A stretch of 64,000 nt of DNA from Paenibacillus vini (GCF_018403325.1 NZ_BOSL01000017.1:1-64000), one strand, 5' to 3'. Shown: positions 16,385 to 24,450, counted from the stretch's first letter. Notes: generated by a model not told the origin, from the letters alone. Made by a program: numbers and translations.

Positions 16385-16742
16385 CTGCCGGATATGTAAC
16401 GCGCTAATTTGCCGTAAAAACTACGGGAAAGTTACGGACGCTTCCGGGAGTGTTTCGACCGGCTGGGATTTGTAAAGTCCAAAGTTAATTTTGATTCGCG
16501 GATTTATTCGCCACCAAACGGCGGCCTTTTGAGGGGTGCCGGGGGTGGGCCGGCCCCTCGCAGTATATTGTGTCGGTCGTAGTTCGTCTCAAAAACAATC
16601 GTTTATGCAACGTCAATACACACGCTTAATTCGGCGTGCTTCCTGCGGGATTATACGTTCCAATTTCCGTATCAAAAACATAGTTGCAATAACGTACGAG
16701 AATATGATACACTATAGTCAAATGATATCGGAGGCTGACGCT
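16385..16742. other. Gap between large terminase and serine recombinase genes
   Basis: No convincing gene. A GC-rich run at about 16523-16560 (GGCGGCCTTTTGAGGGGTGC, then GGGCCGGCCCC) is followed by a more AT-rich segment that holds the recombinase promoter. The recombinase frame extends in without a start supported by a ribosome site. This stretch could hold the packaging (pac/cos) site, as it lies near the terminase genes. I see no specific evidence for that. Confidence 0.4.
16682..16708 (+). promoter_or_regulatory. Possible promoter of the serine recombinase gene
   Basis: TTGCAA followed after 18 bases by TACACT, ahead of the GGAGG at about 16730 and the ATG at 16743. The -35 is close to consensus and the -10 is only partial. 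Confidence 0.4.
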
Positions 16743-17303
16743 ATGAGGATCGGGTATGCACGTGTATCAACCGCGGACCAATCGCTAGACTTACAGCTCG
16801 ACGCGCTTAACGCAGATGGCTGCGAGCGCATATACACGGAAAAGGCAAGCGGCGCTAAGGATGATCGCGCGGAACTCGCTAAGGCGCTAGATAGCCTGCG
16901 TCCCGGCGACGTGTTCGTTGTATATAAACTTGATCGGCTCGCGCGGTCAACGCTTAAGCTAATCTCTACGCTTGATGATATCAAGGCGAAGGGCGCCGAG
17001 TTCGTCAGCCTGTCCGATAAGATTGACACGACGACCGCCGCCGGCAAAGCGCTATTCGGAATGCTTGCGGTGTTCGCGGAGTTCGAGCGCAACGTGATCG
17101 TAGAGCGTACGAAAGCCGGTCTCGCAGCGTCAAGAGCCCGCGGCAGAAGCGGAGGTCGCCCGAAGACTGACCGCAAGAAGGTAGCGCAGGCGCTAAAGCT
17201 ATACGACAGCAAGGCGCATACGGTCGCCGAGATAACGGACATGACCGGAGTTACCAAGGCTACGCTATATCGGGCGGTGAGGGAACGAGAGAGCGCGGAA
17301 TAG
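16743..17303 (+). CDS. Serine recombinase, resolvase/invertase family
   Basis: 186 residues from the ATG at 16743 (MRIGYARVST), preceded by TCGGAGGCTGACGCT. The open frame extends upstream but only this start has the canonical N-terminus. The catalytic serine is S9 in YARVSTADQ. The core motifs VYKLDRLARS (about residues 60-70) and AEFERNVIVERTKAGLAASRARGR (about 117-140) are intact. A C-terminal helix-turn-helix is present (TVAEITDMTGVTKATLYRAVRE). Its size is that of Tn3/Hin resolvases, not large phage integrases. It lies on the opposite strand between the terminase genes. It may resolve multimers, invert a segment, or be a passenger. Confidence 0.92.
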   Translation: MRIGYARVSTADQSLDLQLDALNADGCERIYTEKASGAKDDRAELAKALDSLRPGDVFVVYKLDRLARSTLKLISTLDDIKAKGAEFVSLSDKIDTTTAAGKALFGMLAVFAEFERNVIVERTKAGLAASRARGRSGGRPKTDRKKVAQALKLYDSKAHTVAEITDMTGVTKATLYRAVRERESAE

Positions 17304-17316
17304 GCGCTCTCTTTTT
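17289..17316 (+). terminator. Rho-independent terminator of the recombinase gene
   Basis: Perfect 8-bp arms GAGAGCGC (17289-17296) and GCGCTCTC (17304-17311) followed by TTTTT. The loop contains the recombinase stop codon (TAG, 17301-17303). Confidence 0.85.
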
Positions 17317-17455
17317 ATCGTTTCGAAAAATTCCGGAGGGCCGTCCGTCAGGAGCGCGTAGCAGATGAAAACACCGCACCGTCAACCGCAGTCAAACCGT
17401 AACCGAACGTGTCCCTTCATCTAATGCGCCAATAATGCGCAGGCCATTCCGCACT

Positions 17456-17857
17456 TTACACGTCTGTGTTTCCGCCGTCTCTCCGCGCCTTAAACTCCGC
17501 GATTCTCCGGTCTAACTCTTCGCGATCCAATCCGGTCGCGTCCGTCCTCACTACGTCAACCTTATCTGTCAGCATTTTGTTCATCTGCAGGAGCAACTTC
17601 GCAGCAGCAGCGTTGCGGTCCTGGATCGCAGCGTCCGCCATCGAGTCAGCCACTTCCGGCAGCTTATCGAGCGTGTTGCGCGTAATCTGGCGCTTTAACT
17701 CACGCTCAAATAGCGGCTCTTTAAGCCAGTCGTAAATAGATTGCCGCGACACTCCGGCCGCTGCTCCGATCTCCTCCATCGTCTTACCACCGCGACGAGG
17801 CTGCGCTAGATAATGAATCGCGATCAAATGGTGTGTCTCTAATCGTTTAAGTGCCAA
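17456..17857 (-). CDS. terS: Terminase small subunit
   Basis: About 133 residues from a TTG at 17857, which overlaps the end of the upstream gene and follows GAGGTGTTCGTTC. A longer frame reaches 17890. The N-terminal helix-turn-helix (MEEIGAAAGVSRQSIYDWL, about residues 28-46) and the helical oligomerisation region (NTLDKLPEVADSMADAAIQD) fit small terminases of the phBC6A51 type, which recognise the packaging site. The C-terminus (REELDRRIAEFKARRDGG) is typical. The recombinase gene separates it from terL. Confidence 0.82.
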   Translation of the reverse strand: MALKRLETHHLIAIHYLAQPRRGGKTMEEIGAAAGVSRQSIYDWLKEPLFERELKRQITRNTLDKLPEVADSMADAAIQDRNAAAAKLLLQMNKMLTDKVDVVRTDATGLDREELDRRIAEFKARRDGGNTDV

Positions 17858-18086
17858 GAACGAACACCTCACTCGTTGAAGTAGGTACACGCACCGACTC
17901 GGAAACTACAACTTTGATGGGACTGCTAGGCCTAGATGTCACCGCGACTCCCTCATATATTGGAATTTCCTGTCCCTTTATCATTAGTCTCGTATTCACA
18001 CCGTCCTCACTAACTAGTACCAAGGATGGCGCGCTAAATTCATCAAATATTAATGCGACCTTACCGTCCACTACATCGAACTTCAT
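17847..18086 (-). CDS. Hypothetical phage protein (79 aa)
   Basis: A 79-residue, beta-rich protein (FDVVDGKVALIFDEFSAPSL) with no family I recognise. It starts at an ATG (18086) behind GGAGGAATAATT and overlaps the small terminase gene by 11 bases, which implies co-translation with it. Confidence 0.65.
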   Translation of the reverse strand: MKFDVVDGKVALIFDEFSAPSLVLVSEDGVNTRLMIKGQEIPIYEGVAVTSRPSSPIKVVVSESVRVPTSTSEVFVLGT

Positions 18087-18514
18087 AATTATTCCTCCGT
18101 ATATTCAGCGCGAAATCACGCCATTATTTTCGTACCCTTCCGAATACCTTACCGCGCTGGTTGTGCGCCTATTTCAACGCGAATCCAACGGGAAATCCGC
18201 GCATAAAAATAGCGCCAATCATCCGTACGAGCAAAACGGACGAAAAGCGCGGCGGCCGGGCGGATCGGTCTCCGCCTTCTTCGAATATGCTTACACATTC
18301 TTTTACGCGAAGAAAATCTAATAGTAGATATCTAGCATTCCCATACTCTTATTCGCGATAACATATTCTATAATTAATTGTCCCGCGAGGTTCAATGAGC
18401 GAAGCGAATTTAACCGATGCGGTAATGTTTTAGTAAGTCTTTATAGATAAGTATTAATACCGTAAGTCTTTATACATCGCAAAATCTGCGGTTACGTAAC
18501 CGCAAAAAACGCGG
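18087..18514. other. AT-rich gap with palindromic GCGGTTAC sites
   Basis: No convincing gene. The left part is ordinary low-complexity sequence. The right part has two copies of GTAAGTCTTTATA (near 18434 and 18463) and then a set of GCGGTTAC sites (annotated separately). The gap lies downstream of the early minus-strand genes and upstream of the packaging genes, so it is a plausible place for late-gene control. Confidence 0.5.
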
Positions 18515-18539
18515 TTACCGATCGCAAATATTGCGGTTA
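18487..18539. repeat. 18-bp perfect palindrome plus two more GCGGTTAC sites
   Basis: TGCGGTTACGTAACCGCA at 18487-18504 is a perfect palindrome. The half-site GCGGTTAC recurs at 18511-18518 and, as part of TTGCGGTTACGTA, at 18532-18539. The last copy overlaps the 3' end of the 18515-18988 gene. The cluster looks like a protein-binding site (operator or origin-type) rather than a terminator, since neither strand has a clean T-run after the stem. Confidence 0.55.
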
Positions 18540-18988
18540 CGTACTCGTTCATCAAACGCCCGTTTCCGCAATGCTCCCGTTTCCCTCCGCTGCACCATCG
18601 CAACGCGGCGCTTTTCAGTGTGCTCGGCCGCTTCGGGAAACCGCGCGTAGAACTCATCCTCGTCCGTTATCGGCGCGTTGATGATATAAACATCATTGCC
18701 GTACGTCGGATGGCGATGCACTTCGATAAGTCCGCACGCAACCAACACGGATTTAATGCCGGCAACTGACCGTTCGCCGCAATTTAGCGCCTGCATAATG
18801 TCCCACGTATCCGGGAACGCGTAACCGTATTCCGCGTTATATTGCGCGCAAAGATACGCATAAAGAAGCGCATGCTCCGCCTTAAAGTCCGGGAGCCGCG
18901 TATATAGCCGGAATATCGCGTTAGGGACTTTCGTATAGTCTCGCGCTGGTTCAAACGGCTTGCCGCTCTGCTTGATCCCCGTCTCCAT
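18515..18988 (-). CDS. Replication-type helix-turn-helix protein
   Basis: A 157-residue protein with a winged-helix pattern in the middle: KAEHALLYAYLCAQYNAEYG (about residues 35-54), TWDIMQALNCGERSVAGIKSV (about 60-82), then a GLIEVHRHPTYGNDVYIIN wing. This resembles the N-terminal DNA-binding part of phage replication initiators and DnaD-like proteins. The C-terminal 35 residues are very basic. No helicase loader gene follows. It overlaps the DUF5659-like gene by 38 bases. Function is inferred from fold-like pattern only. Confidence 0.65.
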   Translation of the reverse strand: METGIKQSGKPFEPARDYTKVPNAIFRLYTRLPDFKAEHALLYAYLCAQYNAEYGYAFPDTWDIMQALNCGERSVAGIKSVLVACGLIEVHRHPTYGNDVYIINAPITDEDEFYARFPEAAEHTEKRRVAMVQRRETGALRKRAFDERVRNRNICDR

Positions 18989-19178
18989 TTGTTTGACCTC
19001 CGTTTGTTTGTGTGTATTCCGATATAGCCGCTACAAGCTGCGGCGTTTTATTAAAGAAGAATACGTTGCGGCCCGGATACTTCCGGTTGTCACCGATCCC
19101 TTTGAGGACGAAGCCGCGAACCATCAAATGGCCAGCCACTCTTTGTGAAGTTACTACATAACGATCACTCACGCGCAC
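18951..19178 (-). CDS. DUF5659-like small phage protein
   Basis: A 75-residue protein with YVVTSQRVAGHLMVRGFVLK followed by PGRNVFFFNKTPQLVAAISEY. This closely fits the DUF5659 pattern of small phage and Firmicute proteins of unknown role. The start is a GTG at 19178; a second GTG two codons later (19172) is better spaced from GAGGTGAT. It overlaps the downstream helix-turn-helix gene. Confidence 0.7.
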   Translation of the reverse strand: MRVSDRYVVTSQRVAGHLMVRGFVLKGIGDNRKYPGRNVFFFNKTPQLVAAISEYTQTNGGQTNGDGDQAERQAV

Positions 19179-19248
19179 ATCACCTCATTTGATATTTGAA
19201 GGGGCCTCGCAAACACGGGCCCCCACTGCTTCCACTTATTTTTCGTCT

Positions 19249-19698
19249 CTATAGATCGTCGTCGTCCGCGACTTGAAACGGGATCATCGCGCCTTTACGC
19301 TTTCCGGTACTCTCTCCCAAGTCTAAGGCGTCGTTATATTCGCAGCACTCACGACTCCGGTGCTGGGCTAGCTCCATTTCCGTCATAATCGGGTAATCGT
19401 ACAGGTTGTAACCGCGACTTACCCACGCGTCGAGACGTTCCTTTTGCGCTTCTGGAAAATCTGCACTGGTAACGTGTTTGTAGTATTCGATTAATTCGTT
19501 AGCGGCAGTCCGTTTTTCCGCCATCTGCAGTGAAACTGACGTAAGCCGATCGATAATACGCGTTAGAAGGAGACGATTATCTGCGCCGCGAGTAAATTGC
19601 CCCTTCCAAAAATAGCCGTTGTTCCATATGTCACGAAGATTTCCGGACTCTCTCGGCATTTCCTGTTCGAACGCAACTAAATTTGTCAATGCTCCCAT
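19249..19698 (-). CDS. Hypothetical phage protein (149 aa)
   Basis: A 149-residue, mostly helical protein beginning MGALTNLVAFEQEMPRESGN, with a DNRLLLTRIIDRLTSVSLQM helix near residue 42. It ends in an acidic tail (VADDDDL). I do not recognise the family. The ATG at 19698 is preceded by GAAGGGGTCGATAACGA. It lies in the minus-strand early operon. Confidence 0.65.
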   Translation of the reverse strand: MGALTNLVAFEQEMPRESGNLRDIWNNGYFWKGQFTRGADNRLLLTRIIDRLTSVSLQMAEKRTAANELIEYYKHVTSADFPEAQKERLDAWVSRGYNLYDYPIMTEMELAQHRSRECCEYNDALDLGESTGKRKGAMIPFQVADDDDL

Positions 19699-19749
19699 TC
19701 GTTATCGACCCCTTCTGGATTTGTTTATTCGTAGCCGGTAGACTCCGGC

Positions 19750-20628
19750 TTACGCTCCCTTACATATAACCTTATATGCACTATTAGGAACGTTTTCGGC
19801 CGCCCGATCACGTATTTTTCCGAAAGTTTTTCGCAGGTTACTCTCTTCTACGTCGAGGCACTCGGCCATATAGCGGAACTTGATCCGATAATTCCCGCCC
19901 TCGTCGACGCGGTACTCGTCCATTTCACCGCAATCGATGTCCTGCGATACTATCTCGAAGGCTCTTTCCGCATATCCTCGCTGTATTTGAGTCAATCGCT
20001 CAAGCAACGCAGGCACCTCCGCGTCCTGGACCCGGCGGTCGAAAACTATGCTCCACGCGTGGGCCGGCCGAGGTTTGACGAATACGTTATAGAAATTGCC
20101 GCTCTCACCGCGACGGCCTAGGCGTCTCAATCCGTCGAGTTCCGCCGATAGGTGCATGTATTGCGTTTGAAATGCGCGATTAACGTAATTTACGATTGCC
20201 CGCTCCGTACGGGACGGATCAACGTTGCGTAACGCGTGCTCAAGCGCGGGAACAATGACGAAGTGAAGAAGCGGGAGGTAGTATTGATATTCGTTTATCG
20301 CATACTCCAACTCCGCAAATGCCTCATTACCTAGAAATGCGAGAATTTCGGCGGCATGGTCGATAGCGGTGCGGAGGTCAGGTTCCGCGAAGATATCAAT
20401 TCCGATGCCCTTCTCGATCGCATCGCGGAACTCTTTTAACGCAGAGTGTTCGAACCCGTGAACTTCCGACCTGCTTGTCTTGGCGATTTTGTCCGCGACA
20501 AAGGTTGTCGGGTCGTCCGCATCCGTTGCAGATCCTTGCCGGAAATGCCGTAAGATATCGTTGATCACTTCGCGGTCACCTTCGGTTTGGTACCGTCCTA
20601 TCGCACGTTTGAATTGTCCTTCTCCCAA
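19750..20628 (-). CDS. Hypothetical phage protein with C-terminal helix-turn-helix-like end
   Basis: About 292 residues from a TTG at 20628 (GGGAGG, 7-base spacing). An ATG 48 bases upstream has no ribosome site. The protein is largely helical, with EAFAELEYAINEYQYYLPLL and a Tyr/Arg-rich middle. The last 45 residues (RYMAECLDVEESNLRKTFGKIRD split over the helix) read like a helix-turn-helix. It might be a phage transcription factor, but I recognise no family. Confidence 0.6.
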   Translation of the reverse strand: MGEGQFKRAIGRYQTEGDREVINDILRHFRQGSATDADDPTTFVADKIAKTSRSEVHGFEHSALKEFRDAIEKGIGIDIFAEPDLRTAIDHAAEILAFLGNEAFAELEYAINEYQYYLPLLHFVIVPALEHALRNVDPSRTERAIVNYVNRAFQTQYMHLSAELDGLRRLGRRGESGNFYNVFVKPRPAHAWSIVFDRRVQDAEVPALLERLTQIQRGYAERAFEIVSQDIDCGEMDEYRVDEGGNYRIKFRYMAECLDVEESNLRKTFGKIRDRAAENVPNSAYKVICKGA

Positions 20629-20688
20629 AGAGACACCTCCCGTTTGTTTAGAGAAGGGGCCCGAAATGAGCCCCACAGCCTACCGTCC

Positions 20689-21579
20689 TTACGCATTAAT
20701 CCGCAGGCTAACCTTAATCTCCGTCGGCTCCCGGCGTTCGACTTGCGCTGCCGGCCGGATTACGAGCACGCCTGCGTCAATGCCTCGGTCTTGATTCGCT
20801 TGGATGCCGCAACTTTCGAGCACCCGGTGAATCAGCAGCCTCCCGGCCTGCGTCCAACGCGTATGAAGGACGGTCTTTGTACCGCCAGTCTCGAGCGGAA
20901 TAGCGTGCGTCACCGATTTCGTCAGTCCTTGGCGAAGGTATCTCGCGCAAAGTATCCACTGGCCGCCTGTCTTCCGCTGAACTCCCGCTTCTTTAAGGGC
21001 AGCGTTCAGTTTTGCCGCAGTCATTCCGTAGTCGGCCGCAATCTGCGTTATGGTCAACGTATCGTCAGAGCGCATGATTTCGTCGAGGTACGTGAGGCGT
21101 TCCGCTTGTTCTTCGATGACTTCGGCCTGGCGCGTGGTTTCGAGCTGTAGCCGCGCACGTTCTTGCTGCTCGCGTTTAAGCTCCGTTAATAGTTGGATCA
21201 TAACGTCCGGGTCACGGATCATTTCTTCAAGCTTTGTTGGGGCGATGTAGGCTCCGTGCTTGCGAATAGTTGGGATCACTTCATCAAATAACCAGCGCTC
21301 AAACTGCTCTGCAGCAGGTAGTTTTGAACGAACGATTAGGCGGTATACGTTCCCCTCTGATATGAATTTCATTTGTTGTGTCCGTCCAAGCGAGTCGGTG
21401 ACTGAACGAATCGTGCACCCATCATCGCAGCAGTGGTCGCGTATAGCTTTTTGTGGGTTTACGTAGCCTAAGGCAGAAGCAATCTGTGTAGCCCCGAACA
21501 TTTCCTTTCCATCGACTAAAGTTACGCAGACACTGCCGAAACGATCGTGGCTAAATACTTGTGAACTGTTCGTCTCCAT
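20689..21579 (-). CDS. Phage antirepressor, Bro-N plus KilAC
   Basis: 296 residues. The N-terminal Bro domain covers about residues 10-110 (VLDGKEMF-like VDGKEMFGATQIASALGY, PQKAIRDHC, then FISEGNVYRLIVRSKLPAAEQFERWLFDEVIP). A coiled coil follows (about 130-165), then a C-terminal KilAC domain (LTITQIAADYGMTAAKLNAALKE and GQWILCARYLRQGL). Such proteins titrate or block phage repressors or act as DNA-binding regulators. The start is preceded by GAGAGGAGATATTCAAA. It is part of the leftward early operon. Confidence 0.88.
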   Translation of the reverse strand: METNSSQVFSHDRFGSVCVTLVDGKEMFGATQIASALGYVNPQKAIRDHCCDDGCTIRSVTDSLGRTQQMKFISEGNVYRLIVRSKLPAAEQFERWLFDEVIPTIRKHGAYIAPTKLEEMIRDPDVMIQLLTELKREQQERARLQLETTRQAEVIEEQAERLTYLDEIMRSDDTLTITQIAADYGMTAAKLNAALKEAGVQRKTGGQWILCARYLRQGLTKSVTHAIPLETGGTKTVLHTRWTQAGRLLIHRVLESCGIQANQDRGIDAGVLVIRPAAQVERREPTEIKVSLRINA

Positions 21580-21718
21580 TTTGAATATCTCCTCTCAAAT
21601 TATTTTTTATATAAACGGCCGAAGCCGATATTTTACTTAGTGGGTGGGGGTGTGTCCAGAGTTGGACCTACCCCTACATAAGTTGATTCTCCGAAGTTGG
21701 AGAGTGAGAAGTCTTCCT

Positions 21719-22153
21719 CTACTCTTTAATCTTTTCGTATTCCTGCCTTACTGCCCCCAATTCAGCATCCACGGCTTCGGTTGCCATCAAAATATCACAA
21801 AGCGCATCCACAATTCGATCGGAATCTCTCGCCTGCAGGCCGCTCATTAAAGCGAAGATACAGTCACGGGCTTGTTTCGCCAACCCTGCGTCACGCGCGT
21901 GTTCCAATTCGCAAGTATCCGCAATGTGAAATAGCGTTCGAAGATGCGGAAGCGGCTCCACTAAGTAAATGGATACCGTGCATTCATGGAGCAACATCCG
22001 AAATAGCGCTAAATCTGCGCCCCGGTTGGTAAGTACCTGCGCCTGTTCGTTTTCCCCGCGTTCCTCTTCCCGTGCTGCTAAGTCCGCCCAACACGTCAGT
22101 ACCTCCGCCACACTGTCGCGTTCTTGTTCTAGGCGTTCGATTGTCGTATTCAA
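21719..22153 (-). CDS. Hypothetical phage protein (helical, about 144 aa)
   Basis: A helix-rich protein starting with an Arg/Glu-rich coiled coil (TTIERLEQERDSVAEVLTCW) and containing four Cys. I recognise no family. Two starts are possible: an ATG at 22177 with no ribosome site, or a TTG at 22153 behind AAGGGGACGGGGATA, which I prefer. The coding frame ends with RQEYEKIKE. Confidence 0.6.
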   Translation of the reverse strand: MNTTIERLEQERDSVAEVLTCWADLAAREEERGENEQAQVLTNRGADLALFRMLLHECTVSIYLVEPLPHLRTLFHIADTCELEHARDAGLAKQARDCIFALMSGLQARDSDRIVDALCDILMATEAVDAELGAVRQEYEKIKE

Positions 22154-22260
22154 TATCCCCGTCCCCTTTTCATTCAAATTTTATTTATGTGAACGGCCAG
22201 CCGGCCGGAAATTGATCTTGTAAAAGACCCCCTATATAAAATGTTGCCGATGGTTGCCGT

Positions 22261-22355
22261 TTCGCACAGATTCCGGCCAACTTTTTGCGGCCCTTAATAT
22301 ATCCGACGGGCTACTGACTATGCTTCGCACAATGTTCCGTTCAACTTTCTGCCGG
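22261..22355. repeat. Two imperfect 31-bp direct repeats (possible iterons)
   Basis: Copy 1 (22261-22290) and copy 2 (22324-22355) both begin TTCGCACA and share a TTCCG-xx-CAACTTT core followed by TGC-x-G. Their starts are 63 bp apart, about six helical turns. They lie in a non-coding stretch upstream of the early operon. Confidence 0.5.
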
Positions 22356-22629
22356 ATATCGTATTATTGCCGCGAGATTTTAAGTCCGCACACTTTTCCG
22401 GGATAATCATAAAGACGACGCCCGTGCATTCTCCCGCACAACCTCCGGATAAAATCGGGGCCTACAATAATATAGAAAGTCTGCCTTCGATCTCACACAC
22501 CTCCCAAGAAGTTTTCGCCCTCACTATATATAGGGACTCTTTTTTAAGAAAAGTGGGACGTAAGAGACTGAGATTAAAATATATGTGTCTAAAGTGTGAA
22601 CGTTTAAAATAATTGAAACCATCCTAAAA

Positions 22630-22647
22630 CGAGAACGTATATTCTCG
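22630..22647. promoter_or_regulatory. CGAGAA-N6-TTCTCG dyad
   Basis: Perfect 6-bp inverted arms around CGTATA in a non-coding part of the early region. It looks like a dimeric repressor site. No adjacent promoter can be assigned with confidence. Confidence 0.35.
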
Positions 22648-23024
22648 TATAAAACAAAAACGGAAAAGGCGTGCCCGAGCGGAATCATCCGCCACCCTCT
22701 CCGTTCCTTATCAATAATCGCGGCTTTCACGTTCCGGAGTTGCCGCTCCGAGCCGCAGGAATTTGCGTACGCCGGCCGGAACTGTTGGCGCAGGACCGAC
22801 CGGATTTGCGAGGACATCCTCGCTTTTGCCGAGATTTGGCGCTACTCGACTTTGAAACTTCCCGACGTCGGGAACATTTTCCCGCATGGCATCCCCACCG
22901 TTTGGCGCCGGCAGGTACGGGAATGGCCGCCGTGTTAGCGCACAGCGACCGGTTACAGACTTACAACGCGCATCTCCTCCCCATTACGGTGGTAGCGCAC
23001 CTTGCCGTAGCAGCGGCGTTAGGT

Positions 23025-23360
23025 TCATCGGAGTTTAGGCAGTTGATCCACCGTCCGGATTACGTCCTCTCTACGTACCGGTATTCGTTCAGGCGCCTCA
23101 CAATGACTTGTAATTATTCGGAGGATTTCTAGAGCGCTCATTTGCCGTAGTCGTTCAGCGATTGCGGCGAGAGTTTCGTTGGACAAGATGATCATCCCGT
23201 AATCGACCATTTCGAAAACGTCGCTATCCGTACTTTCAACGGGTATAAGCTCGACGTCCCCGAGTTGGTTACGAAAAAGTGCAAACTCATTATTTACGAG
23301 TACACAATCATGCATGATTTCGCGTTCTTCATTTTCGGCAGCTAGGTAAAGGACGTCCAC
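23025..23360 (-). CDS. Hypothetical phage protein (111 aa), paralogue of the 23483 gene
   Basis: A 111-residue acidic protein starting at a GTG (23360) behind GGAGGGAATACCCT. Its C-terminal half (LAAIAERLRQMSALEILRII) aligns by eye with the corresponding part of the neighbouring 23483-23836 product (IVAEVAACLLRMSAIDFLID). The two appear to be diverged duplicates. Family and function are unknown. Confidence 0.65.
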   Translation of the reverse strand: MDVLYLAAENEEREIMHDCVLVNNEFALFRNQLGDVELIPVESTDSDVFEMVDYGMIILSNETLAAIAERLRQMSALEILRIITSHCEAPERIPVRREDVIRTVDQLPKLR

Positions 23361-23482
23361 AGGGTATTCCCTCCTTCAAATTTTTTTTTGCTTTAGGCGA
23401 ATATAGTGGCGGTACGTTTACCTCTGTCATCTCCTCCGCTTATCGGACCGGTTGCAGCCGGCGGCATCATCGGAGCGCGGAC

Positions 23483-23836
23483 TCAACGGACGACGCGGAA
23501 CTCGTCCGAAGCCTCCGAATCGTTCATAACGCAATCAATTAGAAAATCAATCGCAGACATACGTAATAGGCACGCGGCCACTTCCGCGACAATCTCGTCG
23601 GTTTGCGGCAGTCCGACCGCGACGCGGACCGAATCGTTCAGTTTACGGGTAATGTAAAGGCGCGGATGATTCACAACGTCAGAATGGCGAGTAACCCGGC
23701 GCAAAACGAGATCCTCGTCTACAAAGTGCAGGACAAGGTCGTCGCGGATTAACCAGGACGGCCGCAGCTCGTAGTCTAGAGGATCGCCCAGGTAATAGCC
23801 GTCAACAACAAGGACACGCTCAAGATTCAAAGACAT
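23483..23836 (-). CDS. Hypothetical phage protein (117 aa), paralogue of the 23025 gene
   Basis: About 117 residues from the ATG at 23836 (AAAGGAGTTGATCGCGTA in front). The frame extends to 23875 without a ribosome site. It is beta-rich at the N-terminus (NLERVLVVDGYYLGDPLDYE) and helical at the C-terminus (AACLLRMSAIDFLIDCVMND). It shares the C-terminal pattern with its neighbour downstream. No known family is recognised. Confidence 0.65.
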   Translation of the reverse strand: MSLNLERVLVVDGYYLGDPLDYELRPSWLIRDDLVLHFVDEDLVLRRVTRHSDVVNHPRLYITRKLNDSVRVAVGLPQTDEIVAEVAACLLRMSAIDFLIDCVMNDSEASDEFRVVR

Positions 23837-23932
23837 TACGCGATCAACTCCTTTACTAGTAGCGCAATAAACCATACGAGCGCGCGTATTAACGTTTTAA
23901 TCCTGCGTTTGCTTATCCGCGGATTAACGGAT

Positions 23933-24433
23933 CTATGCCGGTAATAGTTCGGCGTGTATGCGGTCATTGACAGACACCTCCTGTTCTTCCGGGACAATAA
24001 AGCCGATTGCTCGCGCCTGGGCCGCCGTCAACGATATGGAGCCGAGGACTGCGCGGCTGGATACGCCAGTCACGCGTTGGAAGTGCTGCGGATTGGACGA
24101 CAACTCCTGCGATGTGCCGATTAATTTCGCAATAATCCGGCCGATGTGAGGCGCGTAGACATAACGTACTTGGTACGGCATATTAGCGAGTTCAACCGTA
24201 AAGCGCTGCGGCTTGGGTCCGAGGCCGATGGCGTAAAGTTGGTCCGCGTTCGCTTCGACGGTACCGCCTGTCCACTTCGGACTAACTTCGGGGAATATTA
24301 CGAAGAAACGCGAAGGTGCTGCCGTTGTGTGCTTCGCCTTATTGCCGCGACCGAGTACGATATTCATTAGGCCGGTGCGTACGTTGCGGTAGTATCCAAT
24401 TTCCTGAGTTGGGCTGATGATTGCGGTTGACAT
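23933..24433 (-). CDS. Hypothetical phage early protein (166 aa)
   Basis: The first gene of the leftward operon, directly behind the operator region, with an excellent GGAGGTTTCAATT-ATG start at 24433. The protein (MSTAIISPTQEIGYYRNVRT, then TTAAPSRFFVIFPEVSPKWTGG) is beta-rich and not from a family I recognise. As the gene closest to the repressor-controlled promoter, it should be expressed early after induction. Confidence 0.7.
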   Translation of the reverse strand: MSTAIISPTQEIGYYRNVRTGLMNIVLGRGNKAKHTTAAPSRFFVIFPEVSPKWTGGTVEANADQLYAIGLGPKPQRFTVELANMPYQVRYVYAPHIGRIIAKLIGTSQELSSNPQHFQRVTGVSSRAVLGSISLTAAQARAIGFIVPEEQEVSVNDRIHAELLPA

Positions 24434-24450
24434 AATTGAAACCTCCTATA

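Larger units (their letters stand above)
22154..23024. other. 870-bp gap in the early region with repeats and no convincing gene
   Basis: Two opposing open frames occur here (22671-23132 plus, from a GTG; 22524-22817 minus), but neither has a ribosome site or recognisable protein. The first also runs antisense into a real gene. What is visible: two 31-bp imperfect direct repeats (22261 and 22324), a CGAGAA-CGTATA-TTCTCG dyad at 22630-22647, and a TATATATA-rich stretch near 22527. It could hold a replication origin or a regulatory RNA; neither is shown. Confidence 0.5.

Noticed and set aside
16540-16562. GGGGTGCCGGGGGTGGGCCGG-type GC-rich run as a possible G-quadruplex or cos site
   Set aside because: The G-tracts are irregular and no overhang-like repeat is visible. 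There is not enough evidence for either.
18454-18657. 67-codon minus-strand frame overlapping the end of the replication-type gene
   Set aside because: A shadow in another frame of the real 18515-18988 gene, covering repeat sequence.
22524-22817. Minus-strand open frame of 97 codons
   Set aside because: No ribosome site and no recognisable protein. Composition changes abruptly within the frame.
22671-23132. Plus-strand open frame of 153 codons from a GTG
   Set aside because: It has no ribosome site, is rich in His, Pro and Arg, and its 3' third is antisense to the better supported 23025-23360 gene. It is treated as a chance frame in GC-rich DNA.
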